Assembly (NCBI GenBank): GCA_902545035.1
Contig: CACCEJ010000003.1
Span: 1 to 64,000, forward strand
Direction: 5' to 3'
DNA length: 64,000 bases
Source: an uncultured Pelagibacteraceae bacterium
Lineage (GTDB): Bacteria; Pseudomonadota; Alphaproteobacteria; Pelagibacterales; Pelagibacteraceae
The stretch's first letter is position 1. Each line of letters begins with the position of its first letter. Under the pieces are notes generated by a model, which had not been told where the DNA came from, made no database searches, and saw only the letters and a program-made list of their open reading frames with translations. The position numbers and the translations under genes are program-made. Below are positions 19,451 through 29,210 of this stretch, one piece after another.

Positions 19451-20681
19451 TAATATAATTCATCATATCTAATGATGATTTTATACCATCTTCATGAAAA
19501 CCATAACCAAAATAACTTCCACAAAATAAAATATTATTTTTATTTTGAATTAAATGTAGATCCTTTTGACTATTAATTGCTTTTTGATCAAAATAAGGAT
19601 GTGTAAATTGTACCCTTCTAATTATTTTTTCTTCAGGTATTTTCAAATAAGGATTCAATGTTAAAAATATATTTTTAGAAATATTCAGATTCTGCAATAA
19701 ATTTAACCAATAAGTAATGGAATTTTGCTCGCTGTTTTCAGCCTTTATTGATGAATTCCAAGAACACCAAGCTTTATTATTTTTTGGCATGTAATTAATA
19801 TCTTCATGAATAACCGCCTCATTTGTTTTATATTTAAAATTACTCAAAATCTTTTTTTCATTTTCATCTGGAGCTTCAATCATTGAAAGAGCTTGATCAG
19901 CATGTGTAGCTAGTACAACTTTGTCATAAGTAAAATACTCATTTTTATCACCATAATAAACCTGGACTCCAGATTGAATTCTTTTAATTTTATTTATGTT
20001 ATAATTTTTATAGTATTCGCCACTTATATTGCTCAGTATTTTATCTACATATGTTCTGCTTCTGTTTGAAACTGTAAACCATTGAGGTCTATTTTTTAAT
20101 TTAAAAAGACCATGGTTTTGGAAAAATTTTAAAAAAAAACTTAAAGGCATTTGCTTTGCTTCATAAGGAGGCATTGACCATATTGCTGAAACCATTGGAA
20201 TAATATGAAATTTTATGAAATAGTCTGAAACATTTAATTTTTCTAAATATTTTCCTAAAGTAATATTCTCGGTAATTAAATTTTTGTTTTCACTCTTTTT
20301 GTAAAAATCAATTATTGTAAAAAACATTTTTAAAAATTTTATATTTAATAGATTTAATTTATTGCTAAAAATTCCTGATATTCCTTTTCCACAATATTCA
20401 ATTTCTGAGTCTCTAACAGAAACTGAAAATGACATATTACTTTTTTCTATAGCTATGTTATTTTCTTCAAAAAAATTTATTAAATTTGGATATGTTTTTT
20501 TATTGAATACAATGAAGCCTATATCTACAGGTATTATATTATCTTGAATTTTGATATCTATTGTATGGGAATGTCCACCAAAGTGATCTTCTTTTTCAAA
20601 AAGATCAACTTTATGATTTTTCGAAAGATAATATGCTGCACTTAGACCTGAAATACCAGACCCTATAATTGCTAATTTCAT
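19443..20681 (-). CDS. FAD-dependent amine oxidase/desaturase-like
   Basis: 412 aa; IGSGISGLSAAYYLSK, GGHSHTIDI, FCGSYFGYGFHEDG. Confidence 0.9.
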   Translation of the reverse strand: MKLAIIGSGISGLSAAYYLSKNHKVDLFEKEDHFGGHSHTIDIKIQDNIIPVDIGFIVFNKKTYPNLINFFEENNIAIEKSNMSFSVSVRDSEIEYCGKGISGIFSNKLNLLNIKFLKMFFTIIDFYKKSENKNLITENITLGKYLEKLNVSDYFIKFHIIPMVSAIWSMPPYEAKQMPLSFFLKFFQNHGLFKLKNRPQWFTVSNRSRTYVDKILSNISGEYYKNYNINKIKRIQSGVQVYYGDKNEYFTYDKVVLATHADQALSMIEAPDENEKKILSNFKYKTNEAVIHEDINYMPKNNKAWCSWNSSIKAENSEQNSITYWLNLLQNLNISKNIFLTLNPYLKIPEEKIIRRVQFTHPYFDQKAINSQKDLHLIQNKNNILFCGSYFGYGFHEDGIKSSLDMMNYINV

Positions 20682-21559
20682 TATTGAGGATTATATTTAT
20701 TTTCACCTTTAAATGATGAGACAAATTGTAGAAAAACTGCAAATATTATTATCCCGCCACCAATTAATACGTGAAATGATGGATTTTCATTTACAAAAAG
20801 CCATGCCCACATAGGACCTAAAATTGCCTCTGTTAGCATAATTATACCAACCATTGCAGATAATGTTTTTTTAGCTCCAATTGTTATAAATATAAAACCA
20901 AGCCCTATTTGAAATGTACCTGATAAAAATGCTAAAAATATATCGTACATAGATACAGAAATTTTAGTTGACGCTAAGAAACCAATAATCATAGCAACTA
21001 TACCTGCTACTAGTTGAAGAGGTACCATATCCACAGTCGGATACTTTCTTACAATTAAAATTAAAATTGCAAATGTAATAGGCATTACAAAAGCAACAAT
21101 GTTTCCTGACATTTGACCACTTGAAAGGGTATTTCCAAGCATAAGTATTAAACCTGATATTGCTAAAATAATTGACGCTAGTGTAATTTTTGAAATTTTC
21201 TCTTTTAAAAAAAAATAACCAAAAATTGCTAAAAAAATTGTCTGCGTCTGGATAATAAAATTAGTATTGGCAACTGTAGTATTATACATGGCAAAAACAT
21301 AACTACTAAAACCAATACCAAGAATAATACCTCCAATTAATCCTGGAATTCCTGATAAATAAATTTTGCTAAATACATTCTTTTTATAATTAAAAAATAA
21401 AAATATAGTTACAGTTATTATAAAAAAAACTTGTCTCCAGAATAGTATTTGCCATAAAGTTGATCCTTCAAACGATTTTACAATTAAACCTCCAAAACTA
21501 AGACAAAATGCACCAAGAAAAATTAATAATGGTCCTGGTAATTTTGAAATTAAATTCAT
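20681..21559 (-). CDS. EamA/DMT family transporter
   Basis: 292 aa, about 10 TM. Confidence 0.85.
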   Translation of the reverse strand: MNLISKLPGPLLIFLGAFCLSFGGLIVKSFEGSTLWQILFWRQVFFIITVTIFLFFNYKKNVFSKIYLSGIPGLIGGIILGIGFSSYVFAMYNTTVANTNFIIQTQTIFLAIFGYFFLKEKISKITLASIILAISGLILMLGNTLSSGQMSGNIVAFVMPITFAILILIVRKYPTVDMVPLQLVAGIVAMIIGFLASTKISVSMYDIFLAFLSGTFQIGLGFIFITIGAKKTLSAMVGIIMLTEAILGPMWAWLFVNENPSFHVLIGGGIIIFAVFLQFVSSFKGENKYNPQ

Positions 21560-22503
21560 TTAATTTTAGATATTAAATTTCGGGTTTCCATTTCATAAAG
21601 TTTGTAAATAGTTTCAGCGTCTTTTAAATTGATTTCTTTAAATTTTATTTTACTTCCAGGTGGTATTTGAACTAGCTTATCGTAATCAGCACTTATAACA
21701 ACTCCAATTTTAGGATAACCACCAATAGTTCCATGATCCGAAAGCATAACAATTGGGTCACCATCAGCTGTTATTTGAATGGTTCCTTTAACTAATCCTT
21801 CAGATTTGATGTTTGTATATTTTATGTTTTCAATTTTTGGTCCATCTAATCTAATTCCCATTCTATCTGTCAATTTTGTTATTCTAAATTTTTCTTTAAA
21901 AAATAATTCTTTTGCAGTTTTAGAAAAATAATCGAAGTGTGGTCCTTTTATTACTCTGATATTTTCAATTTTTGAATTTATATAATCAAATTTATTCAAA
22001 GAATATTTTTTTGCAATATTTTCTATTTTAATTATTTGATTTTTTTGTAAGATTTTCCCATTGTTAGCACCAATTTCTGCTTTCGTATTTACTGAGTAAC
22101 TATCAAGATAAAAATCTATTTTAAATGATGCATTTATAGATAAATAACCATAAACAGATCTATTAGTGGATATTAGATCTAAACAATCATTATTTTCTAA
22201 AACAAGATTTTGATAACAAACCCCTTCTTCTATTTTATTTTTTCTTAATATTTGAAAGTTTACATCACCAGTGACATTAAAATAAACTTTATCACCTTTG
22301 TATCTCAATTTTGGCCCTTGGAGTGCAAATTCTATAACAGGACTATTTTTTTTATTATTTGATATAGCATTAGCTATAACAAAATTTCTATTATCCATCG
22401 CACCACTAAAAGGTATTCCTATATGATAGTAGTTTTTTCTACCATTGTCTTGGAAAGTTGTATTTATGCCAGGTCTTAAAACCTCAAAATAATTTTCAGC
22501 CAT
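21556..22503 (-). CDS. pxpC: 5-oxoprolinase subunit C (biotin-dependent carboxyltransferase family)
   Basis: Start at MAENYFEVLRPGINTTFQDNGR; TKLTDRMGIRLDGP, GDPIVMLSDHGTIGGYPKIG. Confidence 0.9.
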   Translation of the reverse strand: MAENYFEVLRPGINTTFQDNGRKNYYHIGIPFSGAMDNRNFVIANAISNNKKNSPVIEFALQGPKLRYKGDKVYFNVTGDVNFQILRKNKIEEGVCYQNLVLENNDCLDLISTNRSVYGYLSINASFKIDFYLDSYSVNTKAEIGANNGKILQKNQIIKIENIAKKYSLNKFDYINSKIENIRVIKGPHFDYFSKTAKELFFKEKFRITKLTDRMGIRLDGPKIENIKYTNIKSEGLVKGTIQITADGDPIVMLSDHGTIGGYPKIGVVISADYDKLVQIPPGSKIKFKEINLKDAETIYKLYEMETRNLISKIK

Positions 22504-23170
22504 ATTTTTTCTCGAATTCTGATTTTGATATTTGAAAAAATGATATTGTATCACCTGGGTTAATTAAATTTGGTGAAGTGTTATTTTTATTGTCGAATAT
22601 ATCTAAAGGGGTTTTTCCAATTATGTTCCATCCACCAGGACTTTCAAATGTATAAATATTACAAAATTGTTCTGTTAATCCTATAGAGTTTTTTGGTACT
22701 TTAACCCTTGGTGTGTCTAGACGTCTAGCATATAATGAATCATTCAAATCTCCCAAAAATGGCATACCAGCAATAAATCCTGTCATATAACAATAATATT
22801 TTTTAGAAAAAAATTTTTTATAAATTTCCTCTTTTTCAAGATTTAACAATTTTTCTAATCTTTTTATATCAAGAGCAAAATCGTTGTCACAGCAGACAGG
22901 TATTTTAATGAGATTACCTTCATTCACTATTTCATTTTTGAAATTTAATTGTTCAACTTCTGTTTTAATTTTATCAAAGTTAGTAATGCTTAGGTCAAAA
23001 CTAATTATTAATTTATTATAACTTGGTGTAATATTTGTAATACCAGGGATATTACTTTTCTTTATATTTTTAAAAAATTGAATTACATTTAAATTTATTT
23101 CTCTGTTTACATCATTTCCAAAGTCACAGTATAAAGCTGCGTCACCAAGATTTGATATATTTTTTATCAT
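22496..23170 (-). CDS. pxpB: 5-oxoprolinase subunit B
   Basis: 224 aa; GFIAGMPFLGDL, LDTPRVKVPKNSIGL, TFESPGGWNIIGKTPL. Confidence 0.92.
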   Translation of the reverse strand: MIKNISNLGDAALYCDFGNDVNREINLNVIQFFKNIKKSNIPGITNITPSYNKLIISFDLSITNFDKIKTEVEQLNFKNEIVNEGNLIKIPVCCDNDFALDIKRLEKLLNLEKEEIYKKFFSKKYYCYMTGFIAGMPFLGDLNDSLYARRLDTPRVKVPKNSIGLTEQFCNIYTFESPGGWNIIGKTPLDIFDNKNNTSPNLINPGDTISFFQISKSEFEKKYG

Positions 23171-23197
23171 GCCATGTTATACTTTAAGCTATTAAGT

Positions 23198-23971
23198 ATG
23201 GAAATTAATTTAAATTGCGATTTAGGTGAAAAATCAAAGCATCATTCAAATGAAAATGATCCTGAACTACTCAAAATTGTAAATTCTGCTAATGTGGCAT
23301 GTGGATATCATGCAGGTGATGAGCAGACAATGCATGAGGTGGTGAAAATTTCTAAAGAAAATCATGTTAGCATTGGAGCACACCCATCATTCAATGATCC
23401 TGAAAATTTTGGACGTAAAAGAATGAACCTTTCGGCTAGTGAAGTAAATAAACTAATTATTGATCAATATGAGATATTACAAAATATAGCTAATCTACAA
23501 GGAGAAAAGGTTTCACATATTAAACCGCATGGTGCGTTGAATAATATGGCATGTGAGGACTTAGACCTAGCTACAACTTTAGCTAAATCAATATACCAAA
23601 TTGATAAAGATATCATTTATTTAGTACCTACTGGTTCTAAAATGGAAATAGCAGCAAAAAAACTTAATATGAAAATTGCCTGTGAAATATTTGCCGACAG
23701 AAATTATGAAGATGATGGAACGCTAGTTTCTAGAACAAAAGACCATGCTTTAATAACAGATCCCAACCAAGCTAAAAATCATGTATTGAATATGGTTAAA
23801 AACCAAACCCTTAATTGTCACAGTGGTAAACAAATACCTTGTGAAATTGACTCAGTCTGCATACATGGAGATAACAAAAGTTCATTAGAAACTGCAATGT
23901 TTGTAAAACAAAATTTATTAGAAAGTAATTTAAATTTAAAACCTTTAAATAAAATGAGTAAATTTTTATGA
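23198..23971 (+). CDS. pxpA: 5-oxoprolinase subunit A (LamB/YcsF family)
   Basis: Start MEINLNCDLGE (internal to ORF 23174); NSANVACGYHAGDEQTM, GAHPSFNDPENFGRK, IKPHGALNNM. Confidence 0.93.
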   Translation: MEINLNCDLGEKSKHHSNENDPELLKIVNSANVACGYHAGDEQTMHEVVKISKENHVSIGAHPSFNDPENFGRKRMNLSASEVNKLIIDQYEILQNIANLQGEKVSHIKPHGALNNMACEDLDLATTLAKSIYQIDKDIIYLVPTGSKMEIAAKKLNMKIACEIFADRNYEDDGTLVSRTKDHALITDPNQAKNHVLNMVKNQTLNCHSGKQIPCEIDSVCIHGDNKSSLETAMFVKQNLLESNLNLKPLNKMSKFL

Positions 23972-24453
23972 AGATTATTAAAATATATTTAACCTTATTT
24001 TTACTTTTAACCTTTGCTACTCAGTCTTTTGCTGCTGGAACAAGCTCATCAGATAAAAAACCAAGTTATAAAAATGCAGTAAAATTGATTGAGGCTGCAA
24101 AAAAATATGAGTCAAAAGATAAAATGGATAAGGCTTTAAAAAGATATAAAAAAGCCCAAAAAATTTTATTAGAATTAGATAAAAAAAAACCATTACAAGC
24201 CGATACTTTGAATTATTTAGGTTTTACAACTAGAAAACTTGGAGATTTTGAAGCTGGAGAGAAATATTACTTACTAGGTTTACAAGTTGAACCAAATCAT
24301 GTTGGAATAAATGAATACTTAGGTGAATTATATGTTGTTACAAACAGAGTAGATTTGGCAAAAGAAAGATTAGAAGTTTTAAAAAGTTGTAATTGTGAAG
24401 AGTATCAAGAATTAAAAGAAATTATTGACGGAACAAAAAAATCAAAATATTAG
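23968..24453 (+). CDS. exported TPR-repeat protein
   Basis: 161 aa; signal peptide, LNYLGFTTRKLGDFEAGEKYYLLGLQVEPNHVG. Confidence 0.8.
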   Translation: MKIIKIYLTLFLLLTFATQSFAAGTSSSDKKPSYKNAVKLIEAAKKYESKDKMDKALKRYKKAQKILLELDKKKPLQADTLNYLGFTTRKLGDFEAGEKYYLLGLQVEPNHVGINEYLGELYVVTNRVDLAKERLEVLKSCNCEEYQELKEIIDGTKKSKY

Positions 24454-25760
24454 TTTATATTTTGAATCATTTGCTCAGGCATCCATAAGGCTATTTGAGG
24501 AAACAAAACAATTAAGATTACTGCAAATATCATCAACAAGAATAATGGAAACGCACTCTTGGCGATGTAGCCCATATCTTTGTTAGCCATACCTTGCAAA
24601 ACAAATAAATTAAAACCAACTGGAGGGGTAATTTGAGCCATTTCAACAACTATAACTAAAAATATACCAAACCAAATCATATCAAAACCAGCCTGCCTTA
24701 TCATAGGTTCGATAATAGCCATTGTAAGTACAACTGCTGATATTCCATCAAGAAACATCCCCAAAATTATATAAAAAATCATTAATACGAAAATTAAAAC
24801 ATATGGTGATAATTCCATATTTTGTATCCAAATTGCAAGATTTCTAGGAAGGCCAGTAAATCCCATAGCGAGTGATAAAAATGTTGCTCCAGCTAGTATG
24901 AATGCAATCATACACGAGGTTTTTGTTGCACCAAGTAAAGATTCTTTAAAAGTTTTTAAGTTCAAACTTTTTTGAAAATAAGAAAGTATTAAAGCACCCA
25001 CAACACCTAAAGATGCAGCTTCAGTTGCTGTTGCAATTCCAGTATAAATAGAGCCAATTACACCAAGGATTAATAAAATTACAGGTATTAACTGTTTTGA
25101 TTTACTTAATTTATTTAAAAATGAGTAATTTTCCTCAGTTAACGGCATTTTATTTTTATTTAGCAAAGACCAAATGATTACATAGCCCATAAAAATCAGA
25201 GCAATCATTATTCCAGGAATTATTCCTGCTATAAATAGTTTAGCAATAGACTCTTGAACAGTTACTCCATAAATAATTAAAATAATTGAAGGAGGGATTA
25301 GTAATCCTAAAGTTCCAGAGCCCGCAAGACTTCCAAGTAAAATTTTTTCAGGATATTTTCTTTTTCTTAACTCTGGAATTGACATTTTTCCAACCGTAGC
25401 TACAGTTGCAGCTGAGGATCCAGATATAGCTGCAAACAATGCACATCCAACGACATTTACATGTACTAAACCTCCAGGAAGTTTCTGTAACCAAGGAGCC
25501 AGTCCCTCAAATAAATTTTCAGATAATTTAGTCCTAAATAAAATTTCTCCCATCCATACAAAAAGAGGCAAAGCAGTCAAAGTCCATGATGATGATGCAC
25601 CCCAAATTGTTGTAGCCATCGCATCTCCAACTGGTCGAGAAGTAAATAAAATCATTCCAATAGAAGAAACACCAATCATGCTTATTGCTACCCATATTCC
25701 AGAGCTTAAAAAAAGCAGTAAAACTGTAATAAAAAAAATAGCTAATAAAATCTCAATCAT
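24450..25760 (-). CDS. dctM: TRAP transporter large permease (DctM)
   Basis: 436 aa; GSGTLGLLIPPSIILIIYG, EAASLGVVGALI. Confidence 0.93.
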   Translation of the reverse strand: MIEILLAIFFITVLLLFLSSGIWVAISMIGVSSIGMILFTSRPVGDAMATTIWGASSSWTLTALPLFVWMGEILFRTKLSENLFEGLAPWLQKLPGGLVHVNVVGCALFAAISGSSAATVATVGKMSIPELRKRKYPEKILLGSLAGSGTLGLLIPPSIILIIYGVTVQESIAKLFIAGIIPGIMIALIFMGYVIIWSLLNKNKMPLTEENYSFLNKLSKSKQLIPVILLILGVIGSIYTGIATATEAASLGVVGALILSYFQKSLNLKTFKESLLGATKTSCMIAFILAGATFLSLAMGFTGLPRNLAIWIQNMELSPYVLIFVLMIFYIILGMFLDGISAVVLTMAIIEPMIRQAGFDMIWFGIFLVIVVEMAQITPPVGFNLFVLQGMANKDMGYIAKSAFPLFLLMIFAVILIVLFPQIALWMPEQMIQNIN

Positions 25761-26238
25761 TATTATAAATTTTTAAGATTAGTAGATGAAAAGCACATAT
25801 AAAAAAAAGTGTTGCTCCAATGGCGACACTGCACTGAGGTATCCATATTAAAATTTCATCAGCACCTTCGCTTCTTTCCTCAAACTCATATGAGATTTTT
25901 AACATTTTGATAAAATAATATGACATATAACCTGCGAATATTGTTGTGACGACTAAGCTCCAAACTTCTAAAAATCTTTTTTTAAAACCTGTAGATTTTT
26001 CTAAAAATAAAGTAATTCTTATATGTCCCCCATTTATGAATGTATATGAAAGAGCAAAAAAAGATGAGGCAGCCATACAATATCCGGAGTATTCAGCTAA
26101 ACCTCTTATATAAAAACCAAAAATTCTAGATGCAATTCCTGTTAATATAAAAACTGCAATAAGAATTAAAAAAACTGCAGCTATATATCCTGAATAATTA
26201 TAAATACTATTTAATGATTTGTTTAATTTCTGTAACAT
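25753..26238 (-). CDS. dctQ: TRAP transporter small permease (DctQ)
   Basis: 161 aa, four TM, adjacent to dctM. Confidence 0.88.
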   Translation of the reverse strand: MLQKLNKSLNSIYNYSGYIAAVFLILIAVFILTGIASRIFGFYIRGLAEYSGYCMAASSFFALSYTFINGGHIRITLFLEKSTGFKKRFLEVWSLVVTTIFAGYMSYYFIKMLKISYEFEERSEGADEILIWIPQCSVAIGATLFFICAFHLLILKIYNND

Positions 26239-26270
26239 AAAAAAGGCTGTTTTTTTAAACAGCCTTTTTT
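26239..26270 (-). terminator. intra-operon hairpin between dctP and dctQ
   Basis: AAAAAAGGCTGTTTttttAAACAGCCTTTTTT: perfect stem with a U-run. Confidence 0.8.
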
Positions 26271-26282
26271 ATTATATTTATT

Positions 26283-27254
26283 TTATTTGTATGCGGCAAG
26301 TACGCTAGCACCTGTTTTGCCAGCTTTTTTCTTCCATTCTTTTGCCATTTTTTTTCCAACTTTTTGGAAATGTTTTTCTAAATCAGCATTTACTTTACCT
26401 ACTACCATTCCTGCAGCTGCTAAAGCTTTTTTATCTTCAATATTTCCTACTCTAGAAAGCATCCAGCCTTTTTCTTCTGCAGCAGCAGCTTCTCTTTTAA
26501 TTAATAGTTGAGTATCTGCATCTAACTTGTTCCAAGATCCTCTATGCGCAACAACCATATTTTTTGGGAACCAAGCAGCGATATCGTAGAAATATTTAAC
26601 ACCGTTCTCCCATATTTTGCTATTTTTACCAGTTGTTGGCGATGTAATCATACTTTCAACTGCTCCAGTTGAAAATGCTTGACTGATTTCAGCCGCCTCG
26701 ATTTTAGTTGGAGCCATACCTGTAAGCTCTGCAATTCTAATTGTAGCAGAATTATAAGCTCTAAATTTTAAACCTTTTAAATCTGAAACACTATTGATTT
26801 CATTTTTGCTATATAGCCCTTGTGCAGGCCATGGCACAGCATATAAAAATACTAATCCTTTTTGGTTTAAACTTTCAATGATTGCTGGCTTTGAAGCTTG
26901 ATAAAGTTTCATAGCATCGTCATATGAAGTTGCTAAAAAAGGTTGTGAGTCAATTTCAAGAATAGGGTCAACTTTTCCCAATGCTGACATAAATCTTTCA
27001 CCCATCTGTGCTTGACCAGTTCTTACCGCTCTAAAGATTTCTCCACCTTTAAATAATGATCCACCAGGATGCGTAACTATTGTAAGTTTTCCTCCACTTT
27101 TCTCTGAAACATTTTTAGCAAATTCTGCTGCATTTGCTGAGTGAAAGTTGCTCGCACCATAAGCTAAAGCCATATCCCACTTTTCAGAAGCATTCACATT
27201 TGCTATTAACAAGACAGAAAATAAAATAGAAAACAAAGTTTTTAAAATTTTCAT
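26283..27254 (-). CDS. dctP: TRAP transporter substrate-binding protein (DctP)
   Basis: 323 aa; signal peptide; LKGLKFRAYNSATIRIAELTGMAPTKIEAAEISQAFSTGAVE. Confidence 0.93.
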   Translation of the reverse strand: MKILKTLFSILFSVLLIANVNASEKWDMALAYGASNFHSANAAEFAKNVSEKSGGKLTIVTHPGGSLFKGGEIFRAVRTGQAQMGERFMSALGKVDPILEIDSQPFLATSYDDAMKLYQASKPAIIESLNQKGLVFLYAVPWPAQGLYSKNEINSVSDLKGLKFRAYNSATIRIAELTGMAPTKIEAAEISQAFSTGAVESMITSPTTGKNSKIWENGVKYFYDIAAWFPKNMVVAHRGSWNKLDADTQLLIKREAAAAEEKGWMLSRVGNIEDKKALAAAGMVVGKVNADLEKHFQKVGKKMAKEWKKKAGKTGASVLAAYK

Positions 27255-27368
27255 TAATCCTCCTTAATTTTTAAAAAATACATCTCATTATGTATTATTT
27301 ATTAAATCAATAAAAATATTCCCATGTTTTATTGAAAAATTTTAAATTGTTATTATTATATTGTTATC

Positions 27369-27983
27369 TTGATTGAAGAAGCCCTTATTTTACTGCAAAT
27401 TATCTTTATAGATATTATATTAGCAGCTGATAACGCCATAATAATTGGTCTAATTGCGGCTAATTTTGTACCAAAAAATAGAAAAAAAATCATATTTTGG
27501 GGAGTAGTAGGAGCTTTAATTTTTAAAGTTTTATTTGCGGTATTTGCGACCTATTTATTCAAATTTTACTTCGTAAAAATTCTTGGAGGTTTGCTTCTAA
27601 TTTGGATAGTAAATGATCTTAGAAAAGATCTTTTACAAGCTCAGAGACAAGCTAAATCACCAACAAAAAAATCCTTAGAACCGTCATTTGCAAAGGGTAT
27701 GTATAAAGTACTTTTCGCAGATATAACAATTAGTTTTGATAATGTAATAGGTGTTGTTGGTGCTTCTAAGGGTAACTTTGGGTTTATGATTTTTGGTTTA
27801 ATTTTATCTGTAGTCCTCACAGGTGCTATGGCCACTTATTTAGCTAATTATATTCAGAAACATTTATGGGTAGTCTATATTGGAATAGCATTTATTCTTA
27901 TACTTGCAATACAGCTCATTATTGGTGGACTTGTAGACTTAGAAATTCTAAAAATTAATGAGGAATTTAAAAAGTATTTTTAG
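27369..27983 (+). CDS. TerC/YjbE family integral membrane protein
   Basis: 204 aa; DIILAADNAIIIGLIAA, ADITISFDNVIGVVGAS. Confidence 0.9.
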   Translation: MIEEALILLQIIFIDIILAADNAIIIGLIAANFVPKNRKKIIFWGVVGALIFKVLFAVFATYLFKFYFVKILGGLLLIWIVNDLRKDLLQAQRQAKSPTKKSLEPSFAKGMYKVLFADITISFDNVIGVVGASKGNFGFMIFGLILSVVLTGAMATYLANYIQKHLWVVYIGIAFILILAIQLIIGGLVDLEILKINEEFKKYF

Positions 27984-28759
27984 TAAGAATGTTTTAATGA
28001 TGGATATGAACCTCTTTTCACATCTGACCTAAATTTTTTAACTGCATTTCTAATATCACTTTTAAAATTAGCATATTTCTTAACGAATTTTATCTTACTA
28101 TTAGTCAAACCTAATAAATCGTCTAAAACTAAAATCTGACCATCACAAAACTTTGATGATCCAATTCCTATTGTTGGAATTTCAATCATCTCAGTAATTT
28201 TTTTTGAAAGTTTTTTCTCAATACATTCTAGCACAATAGCAAAAACACCTGCTTCTTCTAAGATTTTTGAATCTTTTAATAAATTTTTTTTTTCTTTTTC
28301 AGTCTTACCTTTATATCTAAATCTACCTCTTTGAGATTGTGGGGTTATACCTATATGACCCATAACTGGGATATTATTATTTACTAAATATTTAATTATA
28401 TCTTTGATCTTACTTCCTCCCTCTAATTTGATACCATCACATTTTGTTTCTTTAATTATTTTTTTACAATTTTTTAGCGCCTGCAATTTATTTTTATAAG
28501 TATTAAATGGCATATCTACAATCATTAAACTTTTTTTTACTCCTTTTCTTACACTTTTAGAATGTTCAATCATCATAGATAAATTTACTTTTCTTGTTGT
28601 ATCAAAATTATATAAAACAGAACCCAAGGAATCTCCAACAAGTACAAGGTCTGTGAATTTATCAACTTCTTCAGCAATATTTTTCGAGTACGCTGTTAAG
28701 CAGACTATTTTTGACTTATTTTTTTTTTTAGATATAAGCCTACTTATTTTCGAAGGCAT
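27980..28759 (-). CDS. panB: 3-methyl-2-oxobutanoate hydroxymethyltransferase
   Basis: 259 aa; VLVGDSLGSVLYNFDTTRKV, MGHIGITPQS, IPTIGIGSSKFCDGQILVLDDLLG. Confidence 0.93.
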   Translation of the reverse strand: MPSKISRLISKKKNKSKIVCLTAYSKNIAEEVDKFTDLVLVGDSLGSVLYNFDTTRKVNLSMMIEHSKSVRKGVKKSLMIVDMPFNTYKNKLQALKNCKKIIKETKCDGIKLEGGSKIKDIIKYLVNNNIPVMGHIGITPQSQRGRFRYKGKTEKEKKNLLKDSKILEEAGVFAIVLECIEKKLSKKITEMIEIPTIGIGSSKFCDGQILVLDDLLGLTNSKIKFVKKYANFKSDIRNAVKKFRSDVKRGSYPSLKHSY

Positions 28760-28768
28760 AAATATTTA

Positions 28769-29188
28769 TTACCAGGTGCCTGTATTTTCCATAGATTTCC
28801 ATGGTTCTATTGGTTCCAAGTAGCCATCTTGAAGTATTTCAACAGAAATTTTATCTGGAGATCTAACAAATGCCATATGACCATCTCTTGGTGGTCTGTT
28901 AATTGTATAACCCATGTCTTTTAATCTTTGACAAGTCTCGTATATATTTTCTACTCTGTACGCCAAATGTCCAAAGTTTCTTGAACCATCACCCAAACTA
29001 TCTCCGTCCCAATTATATGTTAATTCTATTTCTGCTTTCTCATCATCTGGAGCAGCAAGAAATACTAAAGTATACCTGCCCTTTTCACTGTCTTTTCTTC
29101 TTGTTTCTTTGAGACCTAACCCTTCACAGAAAAATCTTAACGACTCGTCTATGTTTGAAACTCTAATCATTGTGTGTAAATATTTCAT
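28769..29188 (-). CDS. gloA: lactoylglutathione lyase/glyoxalase I
   Basis: 139 aa; HTMIRVSNIDESLRFFCEGLGLKETRR, NFGHLAYRVENIYETC. Confidence 0.9.
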   Translation of the reverse strand: MKYLHTMIRVSNIDESLRFFCEGLGLKETRRKDSEKGRYTLVFLAAPDDEKAEIELTYNWDGDSLGDGSRNFGHLAYRVENIYETCQRLKDMGYTINRPPRDGHMAFVRSPDKISVEILQDGYLEPIEPWKSMENTGTW

Positions 29189-29210
29189 ATAAATTACTTA
29201 TATAGTCTTA

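Noticed and set aside
22710-22735. CTAGACGTCTAG palindrome in pxpB
   Set aside because: 12-bp palindrome inside conserved codons; not distinguishable from chance.
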